Program-made: the position numbers and the translations under genes | Assembly (NCBI GenBank): GCA_963971285.1 | Contig: OZ020257.1 | Span: 16,940,602 to 17,004,601 of the forward strand | DNA from: Astropecten irregularis | Lineage: Eukaryota > Echinodermata > Asteroidea > Paxillosida > Astropectinidae | Reading direction: 5' to 3' | DNA: 64,000 bases | Shown: piece by piece, positions 33,207 through 45,284 of the stretch | Layout of the letters: the number at the start of each line of letters is the position of its first letter | Position numbering within the stretch: position 1 is the first letter of the stretch | The notes under the pieces: generated by a model | Database searches by the model: none | What the model was told of the DNA's origin: nothing | Seen by the model: only the letters and a program-made list of their open reading frames with translations

Positions 33207-36200
33207 TTACAACACTCAGCTGACATCTCACGGGACATTCGGAGCCCCTCCCATACCAAAGAAACCTCAGGTACCCCCAGAGGTTCAGTTGGAGACCACG
33301 CCCCCGGCAAACCGTAAAACCAACCTGAAAGAGATTCTACAGAACTTCGGAGAGAATACCACGGGTCACGGTATTGGCTCCATCGCCCGGTCTAAATCCC
33401 TGGTAGGCAAGGTCTTCTGGCTGACCGTGTTCCTGATCTCGCTCGGTTTTTTCTGCTTGCAGGGATCCGACGTGATCGTTGATTTCTTAGGCTATCCATC
33501 GACTACCAAAGTGGAGCTGATCACCAACACCAATCTGACATTCCCTTCAGTAACCATCTGCAACATGAACCGCTTCAGACGATCCAAGCTCCCTGGTACT
33601 CGGCTTGAGAAGTTGATAGAGGTGGACGGTGGACTCACAGATGACAGCGGCAATGAAGACTACGCCTGGTTTTTCGACTGGGATTCTGATTGGTATAACA
33701 AGTACACGTCTGAACACGGAGCCATGGTCAATAAAACTGTGAATGTATCTTCGGTACCTTCAAAATCTGTAACCCTTAACCCCACTGCTCCCGGCATGGA
33801 TGTTACAGACGACCCATTAGAGGCGAGCGATATGTCCACCCCATTCTCACCGGAAGAAATAACGATCACGACCGGGGAACCAATACAGACACCAGCCACC
33901 GGAAACCCCCACCGTAAAAAGCGATCGTTACCGGGTAGTCAGCATGACTCATGGAACTTCACCGACGAAATCAAGGCATGGGTCGAGCAGGAATGGAACG
34001 AAGACGACTACGAGGGTGACAAGTTTCATTTCTACTACGATGATTATTACGACTGGGACAACATATTTGACAAGGACGCCTGGAACCAATTTTATAATCA
34101 GTCCACTTCTCCCGACTACAGCGACTTCATCAGCACCATCAACCCAACGCGACAAGAGCTGAAAGACCTTGGTCACCAGGCCAAAAATTTCATTCTTCAG
34201 TGCACGTACGATAAGAAAGAGTGCAATTACAGGTAGGAACGTGAGCAGGGGTCAATTTCATAGAATTGCTTAAGCACAATATTTGCTTAAAGGTAGTATC
34301 ATACTTTGCTTTTTGTCAAAGAAGTACAGAATCATGGTCAAAAATATCAAGGAAGATACAGTCACAGCCATCTGTTACATTTTCAGTCCCATACGGTGCC
34401 CACTTTTTGAGAAAATCGTGAAAAACGGCCACAGTATTTCTTAAGTCTTTTTTCTTTTATTTTTGATCTTTTAAAAGATCAAAAAGATTTTCGGTCGTTG
34501 TTTTACTAATTTCTGGATAAATACACCATTTCAGGCGGGAAAATGTTAACGGTAGGTTTCTACTAGCATCATCTTCCTACTCTGAAAGTTATACGTAAAT
34601 TTGTGAACATTTCTGTTTTGGTTTCTTACCAAAGTTTGATACTACCTTTAAGCATGAACAGTCTTCGTTGATCAAACAGGATTGCCAACCAAATTTTCAT
34701 GTGATGTTTACTGCTTTTGACTTGTATTCAGCCATTGTTTGCTGAGCATAACATTCACAAGAAGTTTTTGCTGGCGTACTGATTTTATTTTATAAGGTTT
34801 TCGGTACTCAGCAGCTCTAACAAATTGGTCCATGATGGGCTAGTTCAATGAGCTTTCAGCCCGATGTCCGTAGACTGCGGCCTGCTCAAACAATGACGTA
34901 ATTTTTATCACACTAATTCCTCCAGTCAAGTGAACAATAAAGATTTTAGAAACAGCAAGTCAAATCTGAAAGATGTATGGAAGTTATAAGAGGAATCAAA
35001 AACAAGATTAAAACATTACGCATGTTTAATTGAGCGGTCGACTTTAATGGAAATATTGTTTACGATGTATTTATTGGAACGTACAATGTGGGCTAATGGT
35101 TTTTAGAGAGCTATTCAGCGAAGCAAATTTTCATGAGATGATCCTCAATTCGGCTTGAAAGCTCGTATTATCATCTTATTAAACATTCTGATGTTTATTA
35201 AAAGTTCATGATATTGATTCATAATTTATTAAAAGTAATTGAAATTATGTAGACGCACTTTATTCCTTTCTGTTGGCAGCGATTTCTATGAGTTTCAGAA
35301 CAAGGAATACGGAAACTGCTTCACATTCAATTACAATGAGGACGCAAAGTTGAATTTTACCACAAACTCCGGCGCACAGTATGGTGAGTATAATGTACTC
35401 ATATTAATATTCCATGTGCCTCTCGTGACCTCTTTTTGAGGAAGATACATTTCTTAAAGGAATCCCAGCTTTAGTTAACCCCTTTGATTCAAAAGGGGAG
35501 TAATGCCTACCGTCTGCACCGAGAGAAGCCAACTACCTCAGACCTGAGGTCCGGGGTAGGTTGGTACTACACACCTGATATAAGCCACTGTAGTCATTGT
35601 AACATTTCTCGACCAGGACATTAGTTGCTTGATAAGAATAACTATAGAATTGCGAACTTTAATTCACTGCTGATTGAAAATCTCCCCTTAAAGGGCTCCA
35701 CCTGACGCTGTTTCTAGAGATGCCCGAGTACATTGGGGTGTTATCCCCAGAAGCTGGGGCGAGGGTAGTCATTCATTCTCAGACAACACCACCCTATCCA
35801 GAGGAAGACGGAATCACAGTCGCCCCTGGCATGGCCACTAACATCGGTCTCCGACAGGTAGGTAAAACAAAACAGTCACTTCTGAAAGCCGAGAGTAACT
35901 CGCTCTTCGTGATTGTCACAAGTAAATAAAGTAATGTGTCTGTTCCTCTTTGGCAAAATATTCTTGAAAAGAAAATGCCTTTGTTCTAACATTGCATCCA
36001 CTTGCATTATTTAGATTTACGTTGAGCGTCTTGGAACTCCCTACAGTAAAGACGATTGTAAGCCATTCACGACAGGATCGTACTCCAGAAAGTCCTGCGA
36101 GAAGTTTTGCTTGCAGGAGGTTTTGTACGAAAAATGTAACTGCGTGACAGATATCTTAATGGAGAACAAGACTATGTGTAGCCCCATCAACAAGACTCAA

Positions 36201-37852
36201 CGTGAGTATCTGGTTTAAATTCTTAAAGACTGGTCTTATTTCGAGACTCTGATCTACAGGCATACTTGGAGGAGATAAACTAATCAAGCAAGAGAGATTT
36301 AACATAATATTCTTAAGGAAAAATCCTATTTTTGTTAACTTACTTCATAGTGCTACAAGGTTTTATAGATGTATTTTTTTCTTTTCTTTCACTGTCTAGA
36401 AATATGCAAACAGATGGTCGAGTACTTGGCAGACAACGGTAAACTGGACTGCGAATGTCCAGTGGCTTGCAAGTAAGTCAGCTGACAAACGCAAGAGTTA
36501 TTCACTACATTTTCATTTATGGTTCTGTATTAATTGTGCTCAAATCCCAAAGAAAAGAAAAGACCAGTGGTTGAGAAACCCTGCAGTATGTTACATTATA
36601 AGCCTGAATTAAAAGTGTATATTATTCTGTTTAGTCATTTAAGATTTTAATGCCAATTTCTAGATGTGATGATTTGAGAGACATTTGACCATTTTCTGCA
36701 GAAAATTATTAATCATTGCTCTTCATTTTACTGTCTTAGTGAGACGACCTATGTAAAAACAGTGTCATCGTCCATCTGGCCATCTGAAAGATATGAGGTA
36801 AAAATCTATTTTTTGTGCAGAAAGAATTTTTGAAGACTAATTTATTGTCAAATGTGATTTTCGTCCAAGCAGTATTATTTATTTATTTGTTTTCGTTTCA
36901 AATTTCTTCTTTGTTTTGTTTTTTTATTCAAGGAACATCTCCAGAAACGTCTGAAGCAAAATCCTGACAGTGGCTTCGCAGCAAAAATGGCTGAGAGTGA
37001 TGAAAGCACGAGGTGGGTTGAATTACATTTTGAAGACTTCAACAGCTCATTGCCTTGGTAATATAGGGTCATCCCTAAAACCAACACCATACTCACCAAT
37101 TTTAGACCAAAACACATATTTGGTTTCAGTATTAACTTTTGTCTACGTTTTTTGTTATCATGATTGAATCTCCATGTTTTGCAGGAAGAACATCGTCCGA
37201 CTCCGGGTGTATTTTGAGGAGTTGAACTACCAGTCCATCAGGCAGTCACCGATGTATACTGTAAGTGGATTCAGTTACATTGTCATACCAGAGAATAAAA
37301 AAAACGTGAAAAACTTAGCACAAACACCATCATTTAATCATGCTTTATTAAGCTGTGAATAATGCATTTTAAAACAAGTGAACGCTTCAATCAATTAGTT
37401 TTTACAATTCCACTTCACGCACAAGATGTGTTCTTACTGATGTCGTTTTTAGTCCAAAATCTGTACTTTTCCCAGCAGTGAAGTTTGCTTAACTTAATTA
37501 AAATTACGTATTTCACATCAAATTTGATTTCATCCATTTATTCGCAAAACCATGACTCTTCATCCATTCAGCCGTAATGACTGACTCCAAAAGCATCTAT
37601 ACTGATGTATATATAATGCTCAGTTTTCTACTCATCCAAATCATTGCACTAAATCTATTCCTTTGCTCATTTTCTCTATCTATCTCAAAGTTCCCCAACC
37701 TGCTGGGTAATGTAGGGGGCTTGCTTGGCCTGTACCTCGGCGTTTCATTCCTGACTCTCGTTGAGGGCGTCGAACTGCTGTTCACCATCGCCAAGTACCT
37801 CGTCAGAAACGCATTCTGCTCCAGGAAGGTCACACCCACGGCCGTAGCTTAA
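33207..37852 (+). CDS. DEG/ENaC channel subunit, gene B (9 exons found, first exon missing)
   Basis: Exons are 33207-34232, 35280-35383, 35694-35857, 36015-36201, 36400-36472, 36740-36797, 36933-37012, 37185-37260 and 37691-37852 (TAA). They give 643 residues plus an unfound 5' exon, which must end in phase 2 as in gene A. Hallmarks run in order: TTGHG gating motif, TM1 (VFWLTVFLISLGFFCLQ), FPSVTICNMNRFRRSK, EYGNCFTFN, SCEKFCLQ...EKCNC, DCECPVAC, YFEELNYQSI, and TM2 with GGLLGLYLGVS. It is a trimeric plasma-membrane Na+ channel subunit by family. The linker holds one furin-like site, RKKRS, and is much shorter than in gene A. Five downstream exons have exactly the lengths seen in gene A (164, 73, 58, 76, 162), so it is a direct paralogue. 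The pore triplet is G-V-S. Confidence 0.88.
34249..34680 (+). mobile_element. TTAA MITE (family A, copy 4) nested in a family F element
   Basis: 34286-34656 has both inverted ends (AGGTAGTATCATACTTTG and 'CAAAGTTTGATACTACCT') with TTAA on each side. It interrupts a 'TCAATTTCATAGAATTGCTT' sequence like the start of the element at 47408. Both are in gene B intron 2. Confidence 0.8.
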
Positions 37853-39300
37853 AGACCTATAGCGCCCTCCAGTGGCAGGTAATACATTTCTTGTTAGATT
37901 TGTCCAAGTCTTCATACACTGACCGACTGTGGATTTTAAAGCGAGGCAATAATAATATGGAGAAATTCAAATATATTGTAGTATCATTTTGCACTTGCGA
38001 CTAATTTCTTGTATTTGATATGTGATATAAATGTATTTGATGAAAAAAAGGGGCCAAGTGGCATCCACACGATGACACAATGGAAACAACCCTTCGTAAA
38101 CGAATTCTGCGTTACACTGTTTCTGCAATATGAAATGACATTGTTCAATGTTACTTAATCCCTACACTGCGTAAGGACAATGCCAAGTGCATTACAGGAA
38201 TTGCTTATACCAGTCGAACGATTTAGTCGATTTCAGTCGTAAAATCACGGTAAAATGTATGTAATTGTAACAAAAAACTTCTATTATAATCATTGATTTA
38301 AACTGTGTAGTAATGAAAGCAACTTAATTTGGACATTCGTAACATATATATGACCCTTAATTTGTTATTTCGTGTTAAGTTTTTATCGACATTGAACATT
38401 TCTTTTTAAAAATGTACTTTAAAGTGATATAAATTTATCAATTTTCACAAACCGTTAAAATGTAGAATAACCTAAAATATCACATACATTCTCGGCAAAA
38501 ATGATTTGACGCTTTTGAGTTTGTCTCGTATATCTTGTGAACATTATTTTATATTTTAATCAGCACATTGTACACGTAAGCGTGATAATTATTCACTTTC
38601 GAAATTTTACAGTGAGATTATTGGAATGTAAGAGTGAAATTTTTCAGTGTTTATAATGACTATAATAATGGTTTCGATGTATTTTAAGCAATTTTGAATT
38701 TTTTTTTTAGATTATAGGCCTATAGGCTGAACGTTTGAATTACATACAACACAAGTACGAAACTCGGCAGTCACGAATTATTACGGGAACACACAGGAAC
38801 AAACCGTTCTCCTGGAATTTGAAGTTATTGTGAAGTTAATTCAACATTATGGTTATTTATGAGTTTAGTATTTCATCAGCAAAGTCCGGAACAAAAATAA
38901 TGAATTTGTTTGTCATTTAACTGTTGTAGTACAAGGGAATGATCGCTAGTTTCAGTACAAAAAGATACCAAACTTAGCTGTCATTGGTGTAGATTTTACC
39001 TATAAGCAGCAAAATAAAAGTCACATTTTGACATATAAACAGCTTAATACCAACTCCTCCTTGTATGACATTATACATTTTTTGGCTTTTCGAAACTCCA
39101 CCTGAACCAATACAAGTTTCCATGAAGATTTATGAAAGACTAATTGCAAGTTTGCAAAATAAACGTACTTTGTAAGATCGCGCACACGACTTTATTGGGC
39201 CAGTTTCTACAACGTGGTCACAGCAGCAAATCAATAAAAACTCGCGGGAATTCTGAAATGAACAGGTGATAATTATGGCGATATTTTCCCTCACGAGAGG
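37853..39300 (+). other. 3' UTR of gene B and intergenic DNA
   Basis: This stretch is AT-rich and non-coding. AATAAA-type signals appear near 39010 and 39160. I see no gene. Confidence 0.5.
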
Positions 39301-39504
39301 GCGCTAATGCGTCAAGTATCTGTTGAACAGCATCCAAGCAGAAATAATTTCTTATTCTTAATTCATTATGCTGTTGCGTGCATTATACTACCGATGCTGC
39401 GTCGCCACCTCCTACTCGTTCTGAAAATATCTTTTCGTCTTATAAATCTAACTTTAAAGATGCAAACAAATCTGTATGAAATAAGGTGGGTTTGTGGTGT
39501 AAAA

Positions 39505-39645
39505 TAATTCTCTTCTGTGAGAATGTGTGGTTCTAAGAAATACAGGTGTTCACTCTCATGAGGACGAACAGAGCACACTGTTCGGAACGTCGAGATAATA
39601 TCATCGGTTCTTCTCAAAAACACGCACTCTCACAGAAGAGATAAC
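39505..39645 (+). mobile_element. Foldback element upstream of first exon C
   Basis: 'CTCTTCTGTGAGAATGTGTG' and 'ACACGCACTCTCACAGAAGA' are inverted ends. It ends about 420 bp before the ATG of exon C. Confidence 0.7.
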
Positions 39646-40062
39646 ATGGTGTCACCGCAAACCTATCATTTCAACCATGTATAGTTTCAAATCTTATAAA
39701 TCTGTATGGACAAATTAAGCATCACAGACAGAGCAAATAAAATGAAATCGTCTTCGTCAAAGAAATGGCGAAGCCCATGATCTGTTTGGAGGAATGCTTA
39801 AAATGCGCTAATCCTGTCACCAACTGTGCCACATGATCGATTCCTAGACTGTTTACAATTGGAGAAGCTTGACTACATTTGCACTGACTGACAAAAAATC
39901 GATCGCTTGAAGTCTTCGAAGAATTATAAGAAGTTGCGCTTAGGTTCGCCTGTGTTTCTCAAACACCGAACCTTGAACATTATAAATACCAGCCTTGCTC
40001 TGATCGGGGCCAGATTTGTTATTTTTCCCTGCTTCGTCATATTTGCTGTCGAGGGAGAAACG

Positions 40063-40716
40063 ATGGTTGTAGATGAGGAAAAGGGTTTTGCGGTGGCAGT
40101 GGCCAGCATGCTGGAGACCAGCTCAGCCCACGGCCTTCCCAACATCCAGCGATCCAAGACGCTCTTCTCCAAGACGGTCTGGAGTCTGCTGTTCTTCGGC
40201 AGCGTCTCCATTCTTGTCTTCCAGGTGGTGTCTCTCTTCCAGGCCTACCTGGCCTATGAGTACACTGTCAGCCTGGACGTCAGATTCGAGCGGTCGCTGG
40301 ACTTCCCAGCGGTGACCGTCTGCAACACCAACCCGGTCCGCAAGACCAAACTGGCCCAGGCTAACGACAACTTCCGCGAGAAATTCGACGTGAACTTCGT
40401 CCCTCCTCAAAAGATATCCGGGGTTGCCGGGATTGGTATCGGCCTTCCTGTTGGCCCATCGAGTGGAGGGACTGTCCAGTCTACGATCTCTCCAGGTACG
40501 GTTACCGGGAAGGGGTTGACGACAACAACATCTGCCCCGTCGGCTACGGGGAAGGTCAACGCCGGTGCCGGTCCACCGTCAGGCGGAGGTTCGGCGACTC
40601 CTACAACCAACATACTCACTGACGCTGTCACCGTACCAATCACGACAAGTGTGGAGCAGACGACATCGAGTTATGAGGTCCAAAACACAACATCGGATGC
40701 GGAAATTACAACAGAG
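40063..40716 (+). CDS. DEG/ENaC locus C/D: alternative first exon C (218 aa)
   Basis: ATG at 40063 (ACGATGG) opens 218 codons ending in phase 0 at ACAGAG|GTGAGA. It encodes the gating motif His23-Gly24 (SSAHGLPNIQRSK), TM1 (about 38-63), FPAVTVCNTNPVRKTK and a Gly/Ser/Thr-rich linker, and nothing downstream. No body exons follow until 47188, which is also phase 0. I infer it is spliced to the shared body, giving a 622-residue channel. The open frame runs upstream to 39907, but the match with exon D supports this ATG. It could instead be an orphan duplicate that is never used; the intact frame, donor and conserved motifs argue against that. Confidence 0.75.
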
Positions 40717-41885
40717 GTGAGATTTTTCTATCAAATATCCCCAATTGGTCGATCTAATCAGTGCTTTGCTCGCTTCGTGTGAGTCTACACAGTTATCTTT
40801 GAACTGAAATAATTCACCAACATTAAACATTGAGTGATTGTAAAAGACCAATACGCCGCATCACCTTTAATGGTTGATAAATAATTGTTGTTTTTTTTCC
40901 CAGCAGTTTATCATTTTAAACGTCAATTTGTGGCTTAGCGACCATTGCTCCTGAATCATAATAACGTTAAGCGCAATTTTGTCGCGCATGTTTCAAATTG
41001 GGCCGTGCGCAATTTTGAATTAAACATTCATTGTGGATTTTTGTTAACCATGGCATGTAGCTACCTTCAATTCAGTTAGGCCTGACTTAAAAACGTTGAA
41101 CACGGTCTCACAGGTTTTCTTAACAAACAAGTCACTTCGGACAAACGGTTAAAGATGGCGCACGTTAAAAGATTGCGCTCAACAATGATCATGAAGTTGA
41201 AGGTAGTTTCTACCCGAATGCCCGTTGAACCATTCCTCTATGGTTGAACGCTAAGCGAACCCGTGGAATTAACAAAAAAAAATGTCGGATGCCATCGTTC
41301 ACACAAAGAATGAACATAAGTGTCATGACGTTTATTGCTTACAAAATCAGTAATCAATTTCGCGTTTTGAAAAATGGCACATTGCTCTCGTGTATGTAAT
41401 TTAGTTAGAAACAATCCAGATCATTCAAGTCAATTCTAATACAAGATGGAAAACAAAGAGACCTAATAAACGGTCTAATTATAGCTGACATGAAGTTTCA
41501 TTAAAGTCCTGCTAACAGACCGAGGCCTATTATTAAGACTGTGTTGGAGTAATTGAATATCCCTTTTGGCTTCGTCATACATCTGTTGCATAATCCAGCT
41601 CTGAATCTATTTTGAATACCTGGGTTAGTCAACTTGAATTATAATAAGAAGGAATAGTGGAATGTGAGTGCTTAGACTGTATTTCAATTGGGACCAGTTT
41701 ACATGCTATTGAGGCGTATAGGCCTTCCCTTGCCGTGGTCATTGAACTGGTTTGGAGCAGTGCTACTGCCAGCCTTTGGCATGCATGAAGAAAGACAACT
41801 CGAGAGCATAACCTTCTTCCCTGTTGGTCTGTGGAGGGCCTGTACCTTCCGCCATGAGCTTTAACTATTTTATACTTCAATGGAA

Positions 41886-42115
41886 AATGAGCGACCATTT
41901 GAGTGAACATTCCGGGTCGGTTCTGGCTGGCATACCGGAGACCAGCTCGGCCGATAGCCTTTGAAACATTCAGCAATCCAAGACGCTCTTCGCCAAGACT
42001 GTTTAGATCTTGCCCTTTTCAGGCGTCACCATGCTTATTTCCATATCATTCTGGATTGTGTATACCCTGAAAACCCTGGACATCACGACGTCTAATAACA
42101 AAACATGAGACAGAG
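41886..42115 (+). pseudogene. Dead copy of the DEG/ENaC alternative first exon
   Basis: It is recognisable beside exons C and D: ETSSA, then NIQQSKTLFAKTV, then a donor ACAGAG|GTGAGC. Two in-frame stops (41962-41964 and 42004-42006), loss of the His of the HG motif (Asp instead), decay through TM1 and a large deletion of the FPAVTVCN part and linker make it non-functional. Confidence 0.85.
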
Positions 42116-42510
42116 GTGAGCTTGCAACCTTAAACATTTCCATGCTAGTTTACGGTCAAACATCCCCTATGGAACTGAACTGGTGCCCGACAGAGGGCGT
42201 TTTGAGATTTGAAAAATAAATGGCTGCCCCAGTTTTACATAGCTGAGATTGAAGTTCATCATATTAACTTGCAAACACTATGTTTATAACTGCTATATAC
42301 TGCTTTTTCCATATTGTCCGTCTGTGGAATTCTTCACAACATATCAATTAATTATTAGTGTCGAAAAAAGCCAACTACAAAAAAAAAATGAACAAAACTT
42401 AACTCGCGTCCTTAACCCTAACCCTCTGCACCTACCACACAAGACAAGAGCTGCCTACCACACATTACCACAGTCTCCACAGGGGGACTTAAATATAAAA
42501 AATATATAGG

Positions 42511-42600
42511 CGTTACCTCAGTTTAGTACATTCAGGGTAGCTGGTACCGAGACCCACTCACCCAGTCGTATTTAGGTAAGATAGTAATACTGTAATAATT
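42511..42600 (+). repeat. Partial copy of the foldback at 61731
   Basis: 'TTACCTCAGTTTAGTACATT' and CAGGGTAGCTGGTACC match 61734-61775. Only one arm is present. Confidence 0.65.
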
Positions 42601-43147
42601 TTCAAAAGGCTAATGGTAACTGAACTAATGAATTACACTTGAGTGGAAGTGTCATCAAAAGGTAAGTGCACAATTACGCCTTAAAACGCTCTGTAATAAA
42701 CTGCATTTCCCTTGAGACATCCGTGCAATTTTGGTCCCATCCCACCATGGCACGGTTTCACGTGGTTCGCGTACTTAATACCCCAAATGGCATTATTTCA
42801 ATATCAACCAATCAACTGTCAGGTAATTTGCAGTCAGACAATAGGTAGATAATGGCTCTCCAGAGCCCTTTGTTTTTAATTGCGAGTCACGCGCATGCGT
42901 ATCGAGCCAAAATAGTGACGCATGATCAAGCAGTGCATGGGTGTTGTCGGCTGGTTTGGCGGATCATTGCTTACGAGGTTGGCTATGAAACACACTTATA
43001 AAAACAGACCTGTCAAAATCGACACATCCAATTTTGCAGTCGAGGCCCTTGCGTCCAAACGAAAGAAGCACACATACCTAACCACCCACACTAAATCGCT
43101 AAGAGTTGCCGTCGTCGTCGCAGTGTAGGCCTAGTAGTGGAGTGAAA

Positions 43148-43720
43148 ATGGGTGGCGGGAAGGATGGACATTTCGGGCCTGCCCTGGCCAGCATGCTGGA
43201 GACCAGCTCAGCCCACGGCCTTCCCAACATTCAGCGATCCAAGTCGCTCTTCGCCAAGGCTGTTTGGACGGTGCTCTTCTTGTCAAGCGTGACCATGCTC
43301 GTTATTCAGGTCGTCCATCTCTTCGACGTCTTTCTAGCTTATGAGTACACAGTCAGTCTGGACGTCAAATTCGAGCGGTCGCTGCCCTTCCCAGCGGTGA
43401 CCGTCTGCAACACCAACCCGGTCCGCAAGACCAAACTGGCCCAGGCTAGTGATGAGTTCCGTGAGAGATTCGACGTGAACTATGCTCCTCCACAAAAGGA
43501 GAATGATCATAGCCCTGGTCCGACCGGCAGTGCCCCTGGTTCGACAGATGCAGGCGCATCCATGGGTTCCCTCTCGACACCCCCTCCGACAGGACATGTA
43601 CCCGTCCCTGATGCGACGACCGTCAGTGCCCCTGGTGCGACAAATGCAGGCACACAAGCGGACCCCGCAACAGTCGAGCCAACGGTTACTTCTTGGACCG
43701 ATCAGAATGCAACGACGGAG
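43148..43720 (+). CDS. DEG/ENaC locus C/D: alternative first exon D (191 aa)
   Basis: ATG at 43148 opens 191 codons ending in phase 0 at ACGGAG|GTAAGT. It has the same content as exon C: His23-Gly24, TM1 (VWTVLFLSSVTMLVIQVV), FPAVTVCNTNPVRKTKLAQA and a Pro/Thr/Gly-rich linker. The linker contains a duplicated motif, SAPGSTDAG and SAPGATNAG. Joined to the body at 47188 it gives 595 residues. Being closest to the body, it is the likely default first exon. C and D share motifs almost exactly in the first 110 residues and differ in the linker. Confidence 0.8.
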
Positions 43721-44046
43721 GTAAGTCTGGAAACGCACAGTCACCACCGTCTTTTAACGGTCAAACTCTGCGAATTAGTTTGCATGCTTTTCTGTATTAA
43801 AGTCCGCTGATAATTCCTCCTGTCACTTTGGCACGTCGTCTCGGGTTCGAATCCTGTCCGCCAAGCACTTAATCGTTGTTGTTGTTTTTCCTCGCTTTGA
43901 ACGCAAGGGACTTGCAGTTCTTCTGACCAGACAAGCATGGCTCTTTATTGAATAACCGGTTTGGTACAAGTAAAATATTTTATTGTAGGCCTAGACGTTC
44001 TCAATATGGAATAACGTGTAGCACAAAACGACCACCAACCAAATCT

Positions 44047-44299
44047 TAAAGTTAGTATCATACTTTGGTAAGAAACCAAAACAGAAATGTTTACAGATTT
44101 ACCTATAACTCACAGGGTATAAAGATGGTGCTGATAGAAACATACTGTTCAGATTTGTTCTGCCTGAAATGCTGCATTTATCCAGAAAATAGTAAAATCT
44201 AATTTTCACAGATGACTGTTGCTGTATCTTCCTTGATATTTGTGCGCATATGAATCTGTATTTCTTTGACAAAAACCAAAGTATGATATTACCTTTAAC
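44047..44299 (-). mobile_element. TTAA MITE (family A), copy 5, internally deleted
   Basis: 'TTAAAGTTAGTATCATACTT' and 'AAAGTATGATATTACCTTTA' ends with TTAA flanks. The middle third is missing. Family A fragments also occur at 44346-44395, 45455-45620 and 46445-46500. Confidence 0.8.
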
Positions 44300-44924
44300 G
44301 TCATTTCGTATACTTATGTCTAGATACAACGTGGCAGGTCTTAACATTTTAACGGTATGTTTCTACCATCACCATCTGTATATCCTGCAAGTTATTACCA
44401 TTTCCGCCTTTATGTGTTGAGATATTTTGAGCAAACTTAATGTAGCGTATGCCAGGTGAGAAAGGGTGAGAAAGGATTACCCAACGGGGCAAGGGGACTT
44501 TGAGAGAGAGACAAGGGAAGAATGCCAGTTCTGGTGAACACACATAATTCTTTCAAATATCAAGGTACATGTACATGTAATAATCTTTTTCAAATAACAT
44601 TTTCCATTGTGTTTGACTGTAAATAATTATGTCAAGGTGAATTCTTCACGGAGGGATGCGCTGAATGTTTTGGGGGCACAGGTTTTCAGAGCATGTTAAT
44701 GTTTTATCTCTGTTTATTTCCTGGATGTCTCGTTCTCCAATGAATTGATCAAACCAAGAAGACATAATTTATGTAACGCGCTGTATTTTTCTTATTGTGA
44801 AGAGATGCAATGTAACATGGCGTATGTACATAGCTTATGAAACGGTGGATAATGGCGCTTACAGTGCTTTGCTATCGCCAAATTCAATTGGGCGTAATAG
44901 AGATTTTGTGTTTAGGGCGCCCCT

Positions 44925-45284
44925 TTTCATTACTGTGGTTCTCATTTCCGACCGACCCATATTTTGGGCTCCGACCGAAGAAAAAAACTTTTTTTTGCCG
45001 CTGACCCTGTCCAGAATGACATAATATAAAATCAAGAAAAAAAAGATTAAAATTCCAGAATTTCTGGAGACAAATTTTCCCAATAGGCCTACAATAGGCC
45101 TACACAGAAATAATAATATTCAAACGAGATTACAGTGAAAACAATGGACATTTCTCATCATTTTCTTTAAGTTTTTGTGTATTCAGGCAGATTTTTTTTC
45201 CACCAAACGTTTTTTTTTTCGACCGACCAACCCTCCCTCAAGGTGAAAAAGAAATGAGAACCACAGTATTAAAAAGGGGCGCCC
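44925..45284 (+). mobile_element. Long-TIR MITE (GGGCGCCCCTTTT ends)
   Basis: Inverted ends read GGGCGCCCCTTTT...ACTGTGGTTCTCATTTC and the complement ending AAAAGGGGCGCCC, with GACCGACC motifs inside each arm. TTA lies on both sides. It sits in the long intron after first exon D. No ORF is present. Confidence 0.8.

Noticed and set aside
33042..33317. 91-codon ORF overlapping the start of gene B exon 2
   Set aside because: Its frame differs from the channel. A possible donor after MFFLILFVT is in phase 1, which does not fit the required phase 2.
41629..41976. 115-codon minus-strand ORF
   Set aside because: It overlaps the dead first-exon cassette antisense and has no recognisable domain.
42408..42428. 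Telomere-like CCCTAACCCT
   Set aside because: Only two units; too short to mean anything.
43835..43875. 'GGGTTCGAATCCTGTCCGCC' as a tRNA 3' half
   Set aside because: No matching 5' half or acceptor stem was found; a B-box-like fragment only.
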